Positions 60,495 to 64,000 of a stretch of 64,000 bases of DNA are shown piece by piece. The DNA comes from Aurantimonas aggregata (GTDB taxonomy: Bacteria; Pseudomonadota; Alphaproteobacteria; Rhizobiales; Rhizobiaceae). How positions within the stretch are numbered: the stretch's first letter is position 1; each line of letters begins with the position of its first letter. The notes below the pieces were generated by a model, which was given only the letters and a program-made list of their open reading frames with translations, was not told the DNA's origin and did no database searches. Position numbers and translations under genes: made by a program. Where the stretch lies: NCBI RefSeq assembly GCF_010500835.1, contig NZ_JAAAMJ010000015.1, forward strand, positions 38,743-102,742, read 5' to 3'.

Positions 60495-61480
60495 TCACCT
60501 CGCGCTATTTCGCCCTTGTCATGACGCTCGTCGTGTTCCTCGTCGCCTATGCGCTCTGCATCGCGCAGTTCCCGAACATGCTGTCGACCCGGGTCCTCGG
60601 CAATCTTTTGACCGACAACGCCTTTCTCGGCATCGCCGCGGTGGGCATGACCTTCGTCATCCTCTCCGGCGGCATCGACCTGTCGATCGGCTCGGTCATC
60701 GCCTTCGCCGGCATCTTCATCGCCGTCGCGGTGGGCGAGTGGGGGCTCCACCCGGTCGCCGCGATTACCCTGGTCCTGCTGCTGGCGACGCTGTTTGGCG
60801 GGGTGATGGGGGCGATGATCCACTATCTCGCCATGCCGGCCTTCATCGTGACGCTGGCCGGCATGTTCTTCGCGCGCGGCATGGCCTTCGTCGTCTCGAC
60901 CCAGTCGGTGGCGATCGACCATCCCTTCTATGGCGCGCTTCAGGACCTGTGGATCCGCCTGCCCGGCGGCGGCCGGCTGACCTTCGTCGGCATGGTGATG
61001 CTGGCGGTCTTCGCCGTCGGGATCGTCGTCGCCCACCGCACGCGCTTCGGCCGCAACGTCTACGCGCTCGGCGGCAGCCGGCAGTCGGCGGAGCTGATGG
61101 GCGTCAAGGTCGCGCGCACCACGATCGGCATCTATGCGCTGTCGAGCTTCCTCGCCGGCCTGTCGGGGATCGTGCTTTCCCTCTACACCTCGGCCGGCTA
61201 TTCGCTGGCGGCCGTCGGCGTCGAGCTCGACGCCATCGCGGCGGTGGTGATCGGCGGCACGCTGCTCACCGGCGGCTCCGGCTTCGTCGCCGGGACGTTT
61301 CTCGGGATCATGATCATGGGCCTCATCCAGACCTACATCGTCTTCGACGGAAGCCTCTCGAGCTGGTGGACGAAGATCGTCATCGGCTTCCTCCTGTTCG
61401 CCTTCATCGTGCTGCAGCGCGGGCTGGTCTGGCTCTCGGCCCGGCGCGGCGGCGCAGCCCTCGGCCACAGCCCGGCGTGA
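60491..61480 (+). CDS. Second sugar ABC permease (YjfF-like)
   Basis: 329 residues, polytopic. GMTFVILSGGIDLSIGSVIAFAGIFIA is the RbsC-class signature, FVAGTFLGIMIMGLIQTYIVFDGSLSSWWTKIVIGFLLFAFIVLQRGL the conserved C-terminus of YjfF. Two different permeases in one operon is the YtfQRT-YjfF arrangement. Start ATG 60491 overlaps ytfT; its TGA overlaps the GntR start. Confidence 0.93.
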   Translation: MITSRYFALVMTLVVFLVAYALCIAQFPNMLSTRVLGNLLTDNAFLGIAAVGMTFVILSGGIDLSIGSVIAFAGIFIAVAVGEWGLHPVAAITLVLLLATLFGGVMGAMIHYLAMPAFIVTLAGMFFARGMAFVVSTQSVAIDHPFYGALQDLWIRLPGGGRLTFVGMVMLAVFAVGIVVAHRTRFGRNVYALGGSRQSAELMGVKVARTTIGIYALSSFLAGLSGIVLSLYTSAGYSLAAVGVELDAIAAVVIGGTLLTGGSGFVAGTFLGIMIMGLIQTYIVFDGSLSSWWTKIVIGFLLFAFIVLQRGLVWLSARRGGAALGHSPA

Positions 61481-62238
61481 TGGGCCTCCTCGACAACACC
61501 ATCACCGACCGTGCGCCGCGCACCAGCCATGCCCATGTCGTCGCCGCGATCGGCCGGGAGATCGTCCGCGGCGACGTCCTGCCCGGCTCTATCCTGCCCG
61601 GCGACAAGGATCTGAGCGCCCGATTCGGGGTCTCGCGCACGGTGCTGCGGGAAGCCATGAAGACGCTGGCGGCCAAGGGGCTGATCCAGCCGAAGGCGCG
61701 GGTCGGAACGCGGGTGCTCGACCCGGTGCGCTGGAACCTTCTCGACGCCGAGGTGCTGCGCTGGCGCGTCGAAGCGGGTCTCGACGACGATTTCGTCTTC
61801 GATCTCGCCACCATGCGCCTCGCCTTCGAGCCGGCCGCGGCGGCGCTCGCCGCCCAGCGTGCCACGTCACAGGACATCGCAAGGCTGCGCGAGATCGTCG
61901 GGCGGCTCGGCGACGCCCGAAACGACCGGGCCAGCATCGCGACGGTCGACCTGGAGTTCCACCTCGCGGTGGCCGACATCTCGCGCAACCCGTTCATGCG
62001 GGCGATCGGCAGCCTCATCGAGGCGGCGATGGCGATCACCCTCAAGCTGAGTTCGCCGGCCAGCGATCCGGCGCTGATCGCCGAGGTCGCGGCCAATCAT
62101 GCGCGCATCGTCGACGCGATGGAGGCCGGCGACGAGGAGGCGACGCGCGAGGCGATGCGCGCCGTGATCGATCTCGGCGCCGAGCGCACCCGCAAGGCGC
62201 TCGATCGCTGGATCGCCGGCCCGGCGCCGACGGAATAG
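61480..62238 (+). CDS. GntR/FadR-family regulator (FCD domain)
   Basis: 252 residues. N-terminal wHTH: LPGDKDLSARFGVSRTVLREAMKTLAAKGLIQPKARVGTRVLDP; C-terminal FCD ligand domain (about 90-240) with Asp/His residues for metal or acid binding (FHLAVADISRNPFMRAI; ANHARIVDAMEAGD). ATG 61480 shares its A with the permease stop (TGATG). Being the last gene of the operon, it probably controls it through the site at 56834. Confidence 0.9.
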   Translation: MGLLDNTITDRAPRTSHAHVVAAIGREIVRGDVLPGSILPGDKDLSARFGVSRTVLREAMKTLAAKGLIQPKARVGTRVLDPVRWNLLDAEVLRWRVEAGLDDDFVFDLATMRLAFEPAAAALAAQRATSQDIARLREIVGRLGDARNDRASIATVDLEFHLAVADISRNPFMRAIGSLIEAAMAITLKLSSPASDPALIAEVAANHARIVDAMEAGDEEATREAMRAVIDLGAERTRKALDRWIAGPAPTE

Positions 62239-62282
62239 GCGCCGGTCGAGCCTGGATGCTGTCGGCTTCGCCGGACCGGGCG

Positions 62283-62756
62283 CTACTGCGCCGCCGGCGC
62301 CGCCGGGGTTCCAGCCGACACGGCCGGGGTGGCGGCAGGTTTTGCCGGCGTTTCGAGGATGACGGTCGACTGGCCCTTCTCGATCTGGTCGATGACCAGA
62401 AGCCGGACCGGCTCGCTGCCGATGGCCTCGCCATAATGCCATTGCCCGATCGCTTCGATGATGAAGTCGCCGGTCTTGTAGGTCGTCGCCTCGTTCATCT
62501 CGGTGTTGATGACGCGCAATTCGCCGCTCATCACGTAGGCGTAGCGGGTCGAGGGATGCTCGTGCGACGGCAACTTGGCGCCGGCGGCGATGTCGTAGGT
62601 GGAGACGATCACCTCGACATTGTCCTTCGGCAGGACGATCGGCTGGCCGGTCGCCGTGACGCCGGTGGTCAGGATTTTCTCAACGGTCACCTGGGCGGCG
62701 GCGGGAAAGGCGAGGGCAGCCAGGCTGGCGGCAAGCAGCAGGAGGCGGGTCGACAT
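62283..62756 (-). CDS. Secreted cupin-domain protein
   Basis: 157 residues. Signal peptide to about AAA (21). Single cupin: LPSHEHPSTRYAYVMSGELRVIN with the His/Glu metal motif, then the second motif GQWHYGEAIG. C-terminal tail rich in Pro/Ala/Thr (about 133-157), perhaps a linker. Function unknown. Divergent from pntA across 238 bases holding AGCCCG/CGGGCT arms (62849-62866). Confidence 0.82.
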   Translation of the reverse strand: MSTRLLLLAASLAALAFPAAAQVTVEKILTTGVTATGQPIVLPKDNVEVIVSTYDIAAGAKLPSHEHPSTRYAYVMSGELRVINTEMNEATTYKTGDFIIEAIGQWHYGEAIGSEPVRLLVIDQIEKGQSTVILETPAKPAATPAVSAGTPAAPAAQ

Positions 62757-62994
62757 GGCTTGTACTCGCTGGTTTGCGGCGGCGAGGACAGCCCCGGTGC
62801 CGACGATCTGGGACGGTACTGCGCATTGCCATCACAAGACAGCCCGTTGTTGCGGGCTTGCGGTTTTCCCTTCCATCAGCCAGTGAAAACACAGCTTTTG
62901 GAGAGGCCGGGTAGGACGTCCGTTTTCCCATGATCAGCGGGTTCGCGGCGGGGACATCCCGGCGGCGCAACCAGACGCGCGAGGAGACACGCGA

Positions 62995-64000
62995 ATGAAG
63001 ATCGGAACACCGCGCGAGAGCTATCCGGGAGAGCGCCGGGTCGCCCTGACGCCCGACAGCGCAGGCCGGCTGCAGAAGCTCGGCTACCAGTGCCTGCTCG
63101 AGGCGGGTGCCGGCGAGGCAGCGAACTTCGCCGACGCCGACTACCGTGCCGCCGGCGTCGAGATCGTCCCCGACGCCGATAGCCTGTGGCAGGCCTCGGA
63201 CATCGTCCTCAAGGTTCGCCCGCCGCAGGACGGCGAGATCGCGCGGCTGCACGCCGGCAAGACGCTGATCGGCTTCGTCAATGCCGCCAGCGACGCCGAG
63301 CTGCTGCAGCGCCTGGCGGCGACCGGCGGCTCGGTCATCGCCATGGATGCGGTGCCGCGCATCAGCCGCGCCCAGAAGATGGATGCGCTGTCATCGATGG
63401 CGAACATCGCCGGCTACCGGGCCGTGATGGAGGCGGGCAATCATTTCGGCCGCTTCTTCACCGGCCAGATCACCGCGGCGGGCAAGGTCCCGCCGGCGAA
63501 GGTGCTGGTGGTCGGCGCCGGCGTCGCCGGCCTCGCGGCGATCGGCACCGCCACCTCGCTCGGCGCCATCACCCATGCCTTCGACGTGCGACCGGAAGTC
63601 GCCGAGCAGATCGAATCGATGGGCGCGCAGTTCGTCTACCTGGACTTCGAGGAAGCCCAGGACGGCGCGGCCACCGGCGGCTATGCCGCGCCGTCGAGCC
63701 CGGAATTCCGCGAGAAGCAGCTGGCACGGTTCCGCGAGCTGGCGCCGGAGATGGACATCGTCATCACCACGGCGCTGATCCCCGGCCGGCCGGCCCCCAA
63801 GCTCTGGACCGCCGACATGGTCGCGGCGATGAAGCCGGGCTCGGTGGTCGTCGACCTCGCCGCCGAGCGCGGTGGCAATTGCGACCTCACCGTCGCCGAC
63901 GAGATCGTCACCAGCCCGAACGGCGTCACCGTCGTCGGCTACACCGACTATCCGAGCCGGATGGCAGCGCAGGCCTCGACCCTCTACGCCACCAATCTGC
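62995..64000 (+). CDS. pntA: NAD(P) transhydrogenase alpha subunit, 5' part (window end)
   Basis: 335 complete codons of the NAD-binding (domain I) part; cut by the window end. MKIGTPRESYPGERRVALTPD, FVNAASDAELLQRLAATGGSVIAMDAVPRISRAQKMDALSSMANIAGYRAV, NAD motif VLVVGAGVAGLAAIGTATSLGA and DFEEAQDGAATGGYA are typical of the proton-translocating PntA/Rossmann domain; the enzyme links NADH to NADPH at the inner membrane. AGGAGACACGCGA precedes ATG 62995. The remainder and pntB should follow. Confidence 0.95.
   Translation, partial: MKIGTPRESYPGERRVALTPDSAGRLQKLGYQCLLEAGAGEAANFADADYRAAGVEIVPDADSLWQASDIVLKVRPPQDGEIARLHAGKTLIGFVNAASDAELLQRLAATGGSVIAMDAVPRISRAQKMDALSSMANIAGYRAVMEAGNHFGRFFTGQITAAGKVPPAKVLVVGAGVAGLAAIGTATSLGAITHAFDVRPEVAEQIESMGAQFVYLDFEEAQDGAATGGYAAPSSPEFREKQLARFRELAPEMDIVITTALIPGRPAPKLWTADMVAAMKPGSVVVDLAAERGGNCDLTVADEIVTSPNGVTVVGYTDYPSRMAAQASTLYATNL

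Noticed and set aside
62849..62866. Terminator after the cupin or before pntA
   Set aside because: AGCCCG/CGGGCT pairs but lies between divergent genes with no T-run at the stem.

Overview
The window is GC-rich, densely coded bacterial chromosome from an alphaproteobacterium of the order Hyphomicrobiales (Rhizobiales). The order follows from the gene neighbourhood (hemE / maf-aroE-coaE-dnaQ / secB / fxsA / Tim44-like / mltA / smr; mnmE-mnmG-rsmG-parA-parB-holA-lptE-leuS; hisB...hisE-coaA; rpsA-cmk-aroA-TIGR02300-tRNA-Ala) and from a CP4-like class II EPSP synthase, an HWE-type kinase, CtrA-type boxes, GANTC sites and an alphaproteobacterial-type SOS box. An Aurantimonadaceae-like member is possible, but I cannot fix the family. 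I see no insertion sequence, prophage, CRISPR array or rRNA operon.

Layout. 0-9 kb: secreted nuclease, cyclopropane fatty acid synthase, PRC-barrel protein, a tiny independent transcription unit (about 3.2-3.47 kb), acetyl-CoA synthetase, glyoxalase-like protein, membrane proteins, YggS. 9-26 kb: leuS-lptE-holA, then leftward parB, parA, rsmG, mnmG and mnmE with most of the parS sites, a DUF255 thioredoxin-like protein, ybaK, rho, gntK, hemJ and hemE. 26.0-26.5 kb: the probable replication origin, with leftward genes to its left and rightward maf-aroE-coaE to its right. 28.6-38.8 kb: TetR/RidA pair, dnaQ, secB, fxsA, a Tim44-mltA-smr-xre run, a class II amidotransferase, a sugar dehydrogenase and hslU. 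39-47.5 kb: luxR, alkB, coaA and the his genes (interrupted by a hydrolase), ending with hslV, which is separated from hslU. 47.5-53 kb: rpsA, cmk, aroA, TIGR02300, tRNA-Ala. 53-64 kb: HWE kinase, a secreted hydrolase-like protein with an altered nucleophile elbow, RNase D, a four-gene YtfQRT-YjfF-type sugar ABC transporter with its GntR regulator, a cupin, and the start of pntA, cut by the window end.

How it works together. The central 50 kb is an origin domain: a candidate oriC, the ParA/ParB genes, and eight parS-like sites on both sides of the origin within about 26 kb. Three of those sites share an asymmetric variant that contains a GANTC methylation site, and a consensus CtrA box lies next to another. 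This suggests that replication start, segregation and cell-cycle control converge here. The rest is core metabolism (heme, shikimate, histidine, CoA, lipid A transport) plus an accessory sugar uptake operon at the right end.
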